Assembly: GCA_013399895.1 (NCBI GenBank)
Contig: VXBA01005714.1
Location: 179,186 to 243,185 of the forward strand
From: Serilophus lunatus
Taxonomy: Eukaryota > Chordata > Aves > Passeriformes > Eurylaimidae
Direction of reading: 5' to 3'
DNA length: 64,000 bases
Shown: piece after piece, positions 49,601 through 61,600 of the stretch
Position numbering within the stretch: position 1 is the first letter of the stretch
Layout: each line of letters opens with the position of its first letter
Program-made: the position numbers and the translations under genes
The notes under the pieces: generated by a model
Database searches by the model: none
Seen by the model: only the letters and a program-made list of their open reading frames with translations
What the model was told of the DNA's origin: nothing

Positions 49601-52600
49601 AGTTTTCTGAGCAGAGCTTTGGTCAGGCATAGCCAGGGCTGACAGAGGGGCCTCTGAGACAATTTTATGCCAATAAAACAGACCCACCTTTGTGGTTCCT
49701 CCTCAGTTTTCTTTTATCTCCAGCCCACATTTTTGTGAGCCTTGTTTCAGACAGGCAGCTTAGAAGCTGTTTTCTGTTCAGCAGCTTTACAGTGGAACAT
49801 GTCTTTTTGTGATTATCCATAAATAAGTAGTTTATAAAATATAATTAGCACCTGATATTTTGCTTAATAGTGAGTCAATGGCTGCATTTGGGCAGGTCAG
49901 AGGGTAGTTACAGTCACCTGCAACCTGTTTTCCATATGAGCTGCCAACCCATCCCTGCTAATGTTTTCTGAGATCCATTAATCAGCCATTAGTCATTAAT
50001 AAATAGTCCCTTAATATAACATTTAACTATTAGGGGTATTCTCAGACCTCCCAACAGGCTGATTATTTGCATTTCCAAGAAGACATTTCCTAAAAACAAA
50101 ACAAACCAAAAAAAAGAAAAATTATGTTGTAATCCTGAATACACATGAAAGCACATTTTAAAGGCTTAAATAAATATTATACTGCAATGTTTTTACTCTT
50201 GTTTTTTAAACACACTGAGCTCAGTAGCAAAGACAGCACTACCAGACCAAGATGACTCCTAGGATTAAGGCACATGAAAGCAACAGAAAAATGGATTCAA
50301 AACCAACTTTGCTTTCATCTTGTTTTTCCACACCCTTTAAAAGAAAAAATAAGTCTTGGTGACCCTGGTCAGAAGGAAATGTTTTCCACTGTACTTTTAA
50401 CTACCAGAAAAAAAACTGTAGTTGAAAGGGAGCAACAGATTCTGTTTCCCTTTATCCAATTAATTTTAGGGGTTTGGACTCTAATCTGGCATCAGTTGTA
50501 CCATCAAAAAAACTCCCCACATTTAAAGAATCATCTGAAAGATATTAGCAGGATGAGGGGAGTAGGAGATGTATTTTAGAGGTCACTGAGTACTTTTGAA
50601 CTCATTTCCCTCGTTATTTTTAAGGTGAAGCTTTTTCTGAGGCCCTCATGCATTTAAAGCTTAATTTACTGAAATATTTGCAAGAACCCCTCTCTGTTAA
50701 GAACAATCCTGCCCTGTCTTGGAAGGACCTAACATGTCTTTTCCACTCACAAAATCTACAGTAATGCTGCCCTGGCCTTATGTAAACTCTTGAACATTTA
50801 CATTTCTTAAGGTTGAAAAGAATTTGACTCCATCTGAGTATCCACAGCCCATCCACAGTCTCATTTAAGAGAGACACACACAGTAAATACAGCTCAGTCC
50901 CAGGCTCCAAACACTCTCCTTGGAGCAGCCCCAGCAACTTGGTCACGTGCAGAAATTTCCTTATTTCAAAGAGAAAAAAGGAGGAGTCATGACCAGAGGC
51001 AGAGATGTAAATTCATGTGGTAAATTCCTGGCCTCAATGATTATTTAGCCTGACTTTAAAAAAAAAGTTTTTTAGATGCAGCCACACCCTGATTTTATAT
51101 ATATATATATTTATATATTGTTTTGTTGTATATTTTCTGAATATAAATTTACACCTCTAGAGGAGCTTGTGCTGATTGTCCTTGCAGAGCCCAGCCCCGA
51201 GCACCCTCTCCGTGTCTGCTGGTGTCTCCTGTGTGCTGCTGACCCTCCCCACTGTGCCCTGCCTTAAAACACCCCCAAAACCTCTGGCACAGCAGCTGAG
51301 CTCAGCTCCTGTTCTTCTGCCCCATGAGATTAGGAGAGATGCTGAGTCTAACCTTAGCCCTAACTAAGCCTCGCTCTAACCCTGGGGTTGCAGCTTTGGG
51401 AGCTTTTCTCTTGGCTTTGGGTCCCACTGCCACCCTGCTCCTCACGCTGCCTGGTTTGTGACGAGCCCCATCCCATGAGGAGTTTTCCCTCGAGCCTCAG
51501 GCAGAGCAGCAAGGACAGGGAACCCTCAGGAGGGAGAAGGATCTGCTTGGCAAGGGCTCTGCGTGCTTCCAGGTGCCTCGAGCGCGAGAGGTTTGCCTCA
51601 CCCCCGTCGCCCCACCGAGCTCCTCCAAGGCGGAATCGCTCCTGGTTTGCTCCACAGGCTGTTCCCTGGCTCCAGATGTGTGCAGGGGCATCCTCAGGCC
51701 TGGCTCATCCCCTTGCCTTTCTCCTCCCCTGCAGAGGCCCAGCGCCGGCCTTACTACGCCGACTATTCCCCGGCACGGAAATACATCCACAGCCTCTGCA
51801 CCAGCCACTACCTGGACCTGTTCATCACCTTCATCATCGGGGTCAACGTCATCACCATGTCCATGGAGCACTACAACCAGCCAAAGGTGAGAGCTGCCCA
51901 TGTGCTCTTCCCTTGGGATGCCCTGGGACCGTTCCCTGTTCCCTGAGAGCCTCAGGGTTGCATCCATCCGTAGGGCAGCTCGATGTGGGAGTCACCTACC
52001 TCAGCTAAAACCTTCATTTGGGGGGGAAAAAACCCAGCAGAGGATAAGGCTAATGGAGAGTGAAGTAAACTTTTACTAGGAAAAGACTAATCCAAACATT
52101 TCCTCTCCCGATCCCAGTCATGACTGAGCCTCAAACTGTAAAACAGTCCAGAGTTTTAGAACATTCCATTAACAGAGATAAACTTGAAGTCATTTTGTGC
52201 AGAGCAACATTTCTTTTCCTCAATGAATTCAGAATAAACCAACTCGTAGGTACAACCCTTCTCCATGTATCCTAAAGTCATGATTTCCCAGGAAAACCTT
52301 TGACATACACCACACAACCTGTCCATACATTAATCTTCCATCATATTGTCCTTCCTGGAGCTCAGTGTTTACTTTTCCAGTATTCCATAGTCTGCCAAGT
52401 TACCTGCAAGTGCCTCCTGGATGCTGAGCCAGAGGGTAACACGTGCCTGACAGCAGCTGCCTTTGTGCTGCTCTGCCCCTGTAATTCCTTTGCAGAACAG
52501 CCTTTGTTTCCCATGCAAATGTTATTTATCCAGATTAGGCCTTATTTACACTTGGTTTATGTTCACAGAATGTGTTGTTGTAAATCCAAATGCAAACCAT

Positions 52601-55600
52601 CACAAATGAGGCGAGAAATCAGGACTGTGCTTGGGATGGAATAGGGAATTGTCCCATGTTAAGCTGCTATTTTAGTTTGGACTGGAACAAAATTAAGGAG
52701 AGCAGTGCAGTGAGAAATGCCAACACCTAAAAAGCTTTCAGCTATCATTCCCAAAAAACCAGTGTATGGCCATGCCATGGTGATCCCATCATATCTGTGG
52801 GATCAGCAAAGCCCAGTCTTCACACAGAGGTGACAGTGAGGACCTTCCTGTGCCCTGGGACTTCCTTGGGCATACTTTGCAGCCTCTTCTGTTGCATTTA
52901 TTCCCCCATTCTTTCTGTTCTGATATTCATAATTCTCATTTTCTTATGGAAAACACAAAGGCCTATGTTACATTGAGCTGATTTCCCCTCCCTCCTTCCT
53001 CTCCCAATCCCTCCCCACCCAAAGAGATGTTTCACTCTGCAACTGTCTATTTTAAGGTCCCAACAAGATTCTTTTGCTATTGTTGGCCTGTAGCTCCAAT
53101 GAAACCCATTATAAACACTCATCATCCTCAAGCATAAACACTGTGGATTCCTGACTTCCGAGAGCAGCTCTGTGGAGAGCGTGAACGTTGCACCAAATAT
53201 GGACAAGCTTTGCCCAGCTCTAGAGATGTAACATTTTTCAAGCAGCAAGATTTAATCCAGCTCCAATGTTATTTATTTTTCTGAGCTTTTTAAGCAAAGC
53301 CTTTATCCCAAGGGTTGCCATGCTGGATTCAAGAAATGATCCATCACATCCTTTATTCCACCCAAGGCTGAGCAGTTCAGAAATAAACTGAAGCAGGTAG
53401 GGAAGGAGTGAAATTCTTGTATCTGCCCCAGACTGAACAACTTGTTCACTGAAGTTGAACTTGACATTTTTAGCACAGCTAATCTTAAGTGCTTTTGAGG
53501 TTTTTGAATCGCTGTTTAATCCTTTATTTGAGCTTTGCTGTGTGATTTAGTGAGCTCTGACTTTATTTCTTTTATCTCTGTGGTTATGTCAGCCTTGTCC
53601 CTGCCAGTTCCTCCAGGGGGGTCTAGGAAAGGAGAAATGGGCTGGTGTAACTGGGCTCTCTCTTTGCAGTCCCTGGATGAAGCCCTGAAATACTGCAACT
53701 ACGTGTTCACCATCGTGTTTGTGTTCGAGGCACTTCTCAAGTTGGTGGCGTTTGGTTTCCGAAGGTTCTTTAAGGACAGGTGAGAGTACTTTAAACCTCT
53801 TTGCACTTGGCATTGAGGGCTGAACTGCCCCACTTTCAGAGCCAGCTGCTGGGATGCAATATCCCTGTGATGGCACTTCCTGCTGAGTGCAAGGGAGAGC
53901 CAAGAGCTGTCTCGCTGTGGGTGCAAATTTTATAGTGTAGGAACTGGAGACTCTGAGAAGTGCTGGTTCTGCTTTGCAGAGGGAATTCAGGAAATCTCAC
54001 AAAGGTCTGGATGCATCCTTTCCTCCAGTATCTCCCTTTCCACCAGCTCAGCTCAGAGGTCAGAAACAACCTGTTGGCATCAATCCAACCCCCAGCAGAC
54101 ACTTGCTGGGCGAGATTGGACACTTTTCCACAACATCAGCTTGTCTGCTTCATTTTTCCTGACATGAGTGGCTGGAAGCTGCTCTGAGCAATGTTAGTGA
54201 GGAGGGAAATTGGGTGGGACAGGCAGTTTCTTCACCTCTTGCTGTCCTAGGCTGGTGTGAAAGGCCCTTTTCAGTGTTAGGCCATGAATCAATGAAAGTC
54301 CTCATTTGGATTGGGAGGGAGGTGACAACATGGGAGCAGCTGTATGGCATCACAGCACAGCTCCCAGGAGCCTGCAGGCAGGCAGGGACCTTTCCCAGTC
54401 AGCTTCCATCACTTCCCAAAAATTTGTGGCTCACAAGTGCCTGTGGCAGCTGCAGTGAGTTGGTTTTTACCCCACAGAAGATCCTGGGCCCAGATGTGAG
54501 AGAGGAGAAGCATTTGGGAGCTGCTTGTGCCTGTTGTTAACATACAATTCCATGTGTGATTGGAATTTTTTTTGCCCTTCCTGTCTCTGTAGGTGGAATC
54601 AGCTGGATTTGGCCATAGTTCTCCTGTCCATTGTGGGAATCACCCTGGAGGAGATTGAGATGAATGCTGCCCTGCCCATCAATCCCACCATCATCCGCAT
54701 CATGAGGGTGCTCAGGATTGCCAGAGGTGTGTCCTGCTCCCTCCAGACCCACTGGGAAATGCTTTGCCCATCTGTTCTTCCAGTCCTGCTGGTCCAGCTC
54801 AGCTGGAGGACATTTATGTGATGGGGCTGCAAAATGTCACCTCAGAGACAAGCTGGGAGGTTCCCTGGTTTTTCCAGTGGCATCTGAAACCTGGGATCAC
54901 AGAGCTTTTATACTGATCCAGAGGAGAGGGAAGCAATGGCAATTAGGGCTTGAGATAATGCTCTTCACTGGTGAAGTCTCTCCCTATCACTCTCCCATTT
55001 TCCTGCCTGGGCACATTGGAGTTCTTGTGGCTCAGGATCTGTTTTCATGGAATCCCAGAGTGGTTTGGATTGGGAGGGATCTTAAAGCTCATCTGCTTCC
55101 AAACACCTGCAGGGACACCTCCCACTGTCCCAGGCTGCTCCAACCTGGCCTTGGACTCTTCCAGGGATGGGGCAGCCACAGCTTCTCTGGGCACCCTGTG
55201 CCAGGGCCTCTCCACCTGCACAGGGAAGAATTCCTTCCCAATATCCCATAAAACTCCTCTCCTTCAGTTTGAAAACATCCCCCCTTGTCATCACTCCGGG
55301 CCCTTGTCCCTCTCCAGCTCTCATGAAGCCTCTTCAGGCACTGAAAGGGGCTCTGAGTTTTCCCTGGAGCCTTTTCTTCTCCAGGCTGGACACCCCCAAC
55401 TCTCTTTTTTTGCTGATATGAACATTTCTGGTGTGGGAAGTGCTCAGGACGTTCAGGGAATGTTCAGCCAACGTGCCACATGTATGAACAGATGTAAGAG
55501 AGATGGAAACCCTCCCTAAGGATCTGAACTTGGATTTCCTTTATGGATTTTGCTTGCAATATTTCCCAGCCCTGCTGACCAGGATTTGCTTCTCCTTTCA

Positions 55601-58600
55601 GTGCTGAAACTGCTGAAAATGGCCACAGGGATGAGAGCTCTCCTGGACACAGTGGTACAAGCCCTTCCCCAGGTAAGTGCCCAGACTTCATCCATGCCCA
55701 GTGGGTTCCCTTTTGGGCCTGGGCACAGCTCTGTGCCACTGTTTGGTGGCCACCAAAAGCCACCTGGGCAGGACATCAGCTTTTTCTGAGCCTTGGTAGC
55801 AGAGTTGGGCAAGGAACATCCTGCTCACATGGTGTGTGTTGGATGGGAGAACCAGAATGCTGGGAAAAGGGTTAACAGAGAGGCAGTTTTTGTACAAAGC
55901 AGCCCCTGATCTATTCCAAGTGAACTGGAAAGCAAAGGGAATTTCTTTTTCTTGGAAAGACCCATTTGCTTTACTTTTCATCACTGCCATAAAGATGTTT
56001 CTAATCTGAGACATTTGCCCTTTGGTGTTTTCTTTGCACTGAAGGCTTTTGGCTGAGAATAAGCAGGGATTTACCAACCTGACCCCTGGTTTGGCATTTC
56101 AAGAAATCATTTGATTTGTGTCTGTATTTGTCTTTCAAAAGCATTGTGATTTCAGACCATATTTTCTCTCCCCTCCAAACAATGGGGAGGCTGCAGGCCA
56201 AGCTTTTGGTTTCCTTGGGGTGTTCTTGCAGTTTACATTCCAACCAAAGTCTCTTTAAAAGGGAAAACCCCAGGGATACTCCAGGCTGATCTCGTGCAGA
56301 TAAAAGTGCCACTTGGCCTCCAGTGAAGTTCAGAAATGAGAAGGGAAGCTTGGGGTGACCCCTCTGACAACAATCACTCTTCATAAAGCTGCATTTCCAA
56401 GGCAGGGACAGAGTTCCTACCCTCCTTAATTTAACAGCCTAAAACCACAGCTGGAAAATCCTCATTGAATGTGGCTTCTGAGTGACAAAAAAAAGCTAAT
56501 TCAATGTTTATTCACTAAGGTTTGGGGGGAATTCTTTGTCTGGTCTATGTAGAATGTCCATTTATGGGATGACAATGACAAAATATTTTCATTACAAGAC
56601 ACAATTTTGGGGGGGATGATTTCCATCAGCTTTGTATGTGTTTTTTAGGTAGTAGTGCAGTGGATACAGTTTGATAACACTTGGAGAACCAACTGTCCCC
56701 AGATTTGGGGCAATGCAGCATTTTGACCCAAGACTGAGGCTGCCACAGGCCTGGTCTCTTCTGGAACTTCAGACTGACCTTGAGCTGCTCTTTTCAGAGT
56801 TTTCCTCCCCTTGTCTGGTAACCTCATGTCCACCAGATCAGAGACCTTCTCCTCCCTCTCATCTCTGAAAAATGAGATAGAGGAGAGGAAAGGTATGAGG
56901 AGAGGCCAGAAGGAATGGCCAGGGAAGGATCTCAATCTGGCACCTTCTCTTCCCACCTCCTCCATGTCTTCTTACTCCCAGCAAACCTAAATCACCTGTT
57001 TCTTTTTTTAAGGATGTAAAGTCTTAGAGAATCAGCCATCCCCTGCTGATGGAATACATTCTTCTTTACTCTTTCTGCTAAAAAATCTGGTGGGTTTAGC
57101 CTGAATTAACCAAATTTTTTTTTTTTCATTGGATGTCATTTTGCTTTTTGCTTCTAGCACTTCTTTTTGGAGCAATGATAGATAAAATAATCTCTTGCAG
57201 TCTGGCAGACAGAAGAGCACTGAGCTCCTTTAATCTCTCAGTGTGAAGCAGGTTTTCAAGACTTGTTTCAAGTGTTTTCCTCTCCTTTATGTGCTCTGGC
57301 CCCATTAAGGCTCAATAATGAATTACACCACTCATCCATCAGCTGAATATTTCCTTGCTTGTACATCTGGTGGCTGCACTGGTTTTGTAAGCAAAGTGTG
57401 CTCTGGAAAACTCCTGTCTGATGGGGGTCCTTTAGTCCTTTTCCCATTCCCTCCTTTCCAAAGTCCAGCTGATCCTTTCTGCAGCGTGACCTGCTCTCAG
57501 ATTTGGAATTTGGTGTTTGCCTGGGTTAAAATACTCCTGGTGGAAGTGAATCCCCCACACAGCACTTCCAGCATCAGCTGCCACCAAGGAACCCTGCAGT
57601 CACTGCTGGGCTGCCAGAGCTCTTCTGATGGGGAGGAAAACTGGAATCCAGTCCAGTTCCCATCCTTCTCTGCAGGGCCAACAACAACAAGACGTGGAAC
57701 TTTCCTATCAAAAGATCTGGGTTCTTTTTGCTCCTCTTTTCTCCCTTGATCTGTGGATGGCACATTCATTTCATGCAGCCTGTACAATGCACCTCCTCTT
57801 TGTCTTCAAAGCTTGGAACTCCCCCCACATGGACTGTGAGCCAAGAAAAAAGGGAAGAACTCCTTGTTCTATCAGTGCCCTGAAGGACAGGATCTGTAGT
57901 TTGCTCCTGTCCAGGTTTATCTCCTTGTGGTGCTGAGATTCCTGTGCTTATCTCAATGTCAACTCCTGAAGAGTTTTCTGGCCTTGTCCAGCTGGGAGAC
58001 AAAAACAATAGTCTGCTTTTGCCAGACACTGAAAACCTACACAAAGTTCCCAGTGATGTGAACTCAGAGAGCAGGAATGGCAATGTCTGGGGATGAGGTG
58101 GATTTTGGAGGCCAGGGAGGTGTGGGCTGTGCTGCAGAGATGCCTGAGGGATTAGAGCAGTGAAGCACAAATCAGGAGGTGCAGAAGGCACCATCCTGCT
58201 GCCTCCTGCCACTGCTCTCTGTGGGACTCAGAGGACACACAGAGGGAGCTGGTTCAGCTCAGCCCTGCCTGTGGTTGCACCAGTGTCTGGCCCTCTCCAC
58301 TAATCCTGGAATGCTCACAGATGGCCTCTGTTTTGCAAGCAAATGTGTCCTTTTTCTCTGGGGTTTAGTGCAGAAATGAGCTGGTTTTTCCCGCTGCCAG
58401 GATTATTGCTTTGGCTGGAGAGTGATGGAAGGGAGATGAGAAGGACTCGTGTCCTTGGAAAAGCTTGGCAGGGGCTTAGTTTGGTGAGAAATTGCTCTTG
58501 ACAGGCATTCCAGGGAGCTGAGTGCACTGCCTGCCTCAATGCCTGGAATGCCGAGGTGTGATGCAGGAATAGGGGATGTCAGAGCAGGAAGAGGCTCGAG

Positions 58601-61600
58601 AGGAACTGGCTCCACCCAGGCATTGCAGGAGTGGGGCAGCAGGACACTTTTATCCATCAATGCCTCTCCCAGAGCAGGGAGACCAGAGACCAGTAGGATG
58701 TGTGGAGAGAAAAGTCCCTTTCCTCCCCAGCATCTCCATCTCTTGTGGCTTCTCTGAGGTACTTCAGAGCACCAGGATGTTCTTCAGCCTTCAGTCCACA
58801 GTCTCCTCCAGGCAACGATGGATAGCCCCTGGCTGCCAAAGGGAAGGGATATCTGGAGTTTCCTGTGCCCAGCCCAAGCCAGGGGGAGTTGGATGGATAA
58901 GGAGACCATGGGCTGACCTGTTCAGTGCTGCTGGAGCAGAACCACCTCTCAGAGCCTGCTTGGGTCAGAGATGGATCTCTGTTCCTGGTGGAACAGCACA
59001 GGCATCCCAGCCTTTGGCTGCTGGGCTCCTGCCCCCTCCCATTCCTCCCAGCAACAGGATTCATGGCCCATCTTTTGCTTGTCTGCTCTCAGCAGAGCTC
59101 AGGGTGCTTTGGAGACATGAATTACCTATCCCTGAGGGAATTACAAATGGGTACGTGGAGATAGAGGGGAGGAATGACTCACTCAAGGTCACAGACACCC
59201 CCAGTCTGCCCTCCCTGCAGCTCAGCCCATCCCTGACAGCCAGCCTTGGCTCCTTCCTCATGCCAGGCCTTGGGGAAGGCCATGGGCTGGAAAGGATTTT
59301 TCCTTTCCCTTTGCTTTTTCCTTTTGCTTTTACTCTCCTCCTTCTTTTCCCTTTCCCTTTCCCTTTCCCTTTCCCTTTCCCTTTCCCTTTCCCTTTCCCT
59401 TCCCCTTTCCCTTTCTCCAGCTGCTGTGGATGTGGAATCTGCAGGGGGTGGTCAGGGCAGCAGGATGGGGAGAGCAGCTCTGGGTGTTGGACAGGGTGGG
59501 ATGGAGTTGAACAGGGAAGGTGGTTCCATCACCCATCCCTGCTGCTCTCTCCCACATCTCTCCCACATGGCCACACTTCCAAACCAGAGCCAGACATTCA
59601 GCTCTTCCCAAGAGATCCTGGGCATGAGCTTGAGCTTTGTTGCTGCCCTGTGTCTGCCCTGGGCCACCAGCAAAGCCCCCAGCAGCAAACATGACTCCTT
59701 TAGCATTTTTGGGCTGTGCCTGTGAAGGACCTTGAAGGACTTTGTTGTGAGACTTTGTGGCCTTTGAAGGACTTGTTATGAGACACTTGTTGGCTCAGTG
59801 ATGTCTTCAGTCACCACCATAAATACAGAATCTTTCACTATTGCCCACTAGAAAGCAGCAGATTGTTTATGAGACAATGTCAGCTCACAACATCCTTTGC
59901 ATGTTGAAAGCCAGATAACCTGGTAAGAACTTGGGTTTTAGTCAAAATTCTTTGGAATTTCATCAGTGCCATAAGTTTTTAGGCTGATTTATTAGGCATT
60001 AAAACAGCAGTAAAATATTCAGGCTGCTTAGAGCAAAATCCAAGTCCCTCTTCTGCAGGGCTTTAATATACACTCCACCTAGAAAGCTTATCACTTTTAT
60101 TTTTCTTCCCTTTAATTATTTGCTCATTTGCCTCCCTGGCCATGTGTGTGTGGATTTGTGCATGTTCCTGTTAATTTGCTTTTTAATGTCCCTCAAACCA
60201 CCAGCTCCAGCAGACACATGTTAAGAAACATTATTCCAGAAGACAGTCCAGACAGATGAAATAATCCAGCCCAGCCATCCACATCCTTGTTTTATCTCTA
60301 TTATTCCCTGGAGAATGGTAATAATGTTACTGGAATTGCAGGGCTTCGTGTGTAGTAGCCAGTTTAGGCTTTATAGCAATTACAGTCTCCACTATTCCCA
60401 TTTCTTTAATATACAAAAACTCATTCATAAGCAATATCTGTTTTAATTTTATGATAATAGTTATCACACTGATAAGCTTTGTGATAAAATTAAGGAGCAT
60501 GGTCAAAATACCCAACAACACTGTGGCTGTGCCACCTCAGAGGAGAAAACTCTCTCAAATTAAGAGTTCATTCCTGGAGATCAGGACTCCCTCAGCCTGA
60601 TTACCTGGATCCCCACCTTGTCTGTTGTTATTTAGGGATGAACTGGTGCTTGTGGTGCCTTGTCCAGTTGGGGAACTCAGTCACTTTATCTTTTACAAGC
60701 TGATAAAAACAAGTAATTAAAGTGGCAGGAGAGATAAATGTGAGAAGTATTTGCAGGTTGTAGCAGGTCAGGTTATTCTGCCCTTCACATTCTCTGAATG
60801 ATGAAAAATCTGCTCTTGGAGATGTTGTCAAGGCTTGGATCCCAAATAATGATTGAGTCCAGTGTGTGGAACTGTAAAGCCATTGGTATTAAGAACCTTT
60901 GTGCTCTTTTAGCATCATTTCACTTCTCTCACCCCCCTTCAGCACCTTGCAGTGCTCATTAACACCTCCAGAACTGCCAGGTGCCTGCATTTCAGTGTGT
61001 TGCTGTATGGAATAAGGCTTTTCCTTGGAGACACTGAAGCTAAAATTCAGGAAGTTGCTGTTGAGAAGTGTCTGTAAAGGGGAAGAGGCTCAGGGAGCTT
61101 CATCTGTCCCTGGAGCACATGTTCCTTTGCTGAAGCACTCCAGGCCAATGGACCCTCTGGAAACAAGGCAGTTCCTCTTGTGGCTTGTTATTGTCACTGT
61201 CTTGCTGCTCAGAGTCCCAGACAGAAGGGACAGACCATCCAAATTCAAACCAGAGCACCAGGTCACAAAACTCCCCCTGCCCTGAAGTGCAGGAAGGTGC
61301 CCCTGGGAGCAGCCAAATTCCAGATAAGTGGAGGGTGATGGAGAGGCAGCAACAGACTGTCCTACACGTGGAATATCTGCCCATTCCCACACCCAGAAGA
61401 ACTCCCTGGGTCTATAAAGCAGGACTGTGAGAGGGCACCAGGGTGTTGGGAGCCAGGGCAGGGGTTGATTTGCCTCTGGCCACTCTCCTTTGCTTGTGTT
61501 TAAAATGTGATGGAGTGATTTCATTCATGACCTCAACTTGCCTGACCCTTGTTCTGCTTTCTCCTTGTGTAGGTAGGGAACCTTGGCCTACTTTTTATGC

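Larger units (their letters stand above)
44284..51734 (+). other. Intron 24, the long III-IV linker intron
   Basis: About 7.5 kb. It holds a 13-G run, a TGG run, a GT microsatellite, one CR1 copy, an AT run, a telomere-like patch and two AT-rich blocks listed separately. A scan by eye for the 21-nt micro-exon 25 known in mammals (STFPSPE-like) found no candidate with proper splice sites. Confidence 0.8.
55673..61572 (+). other. Intron 29
   Basis: About 5.9 kb, the second longest complete intron here. It has no CR1 copy but contains the (CCCTTT)n run at 59345 and an AT-rich block with several GATA words at about 60240-60530. The long open frames around 58576-59725 look like chance. Confidence 0.8.

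Noticed and set aside
58576..59694. A 372-codon open frame in intron 29
   Set aside because: It crosses the (CCCTTT)n run, has a low-complexity F/P/L tail, no known domain and no conserved-looking segment; an overlapping frame of similar length exists. Chance is the best explanation.
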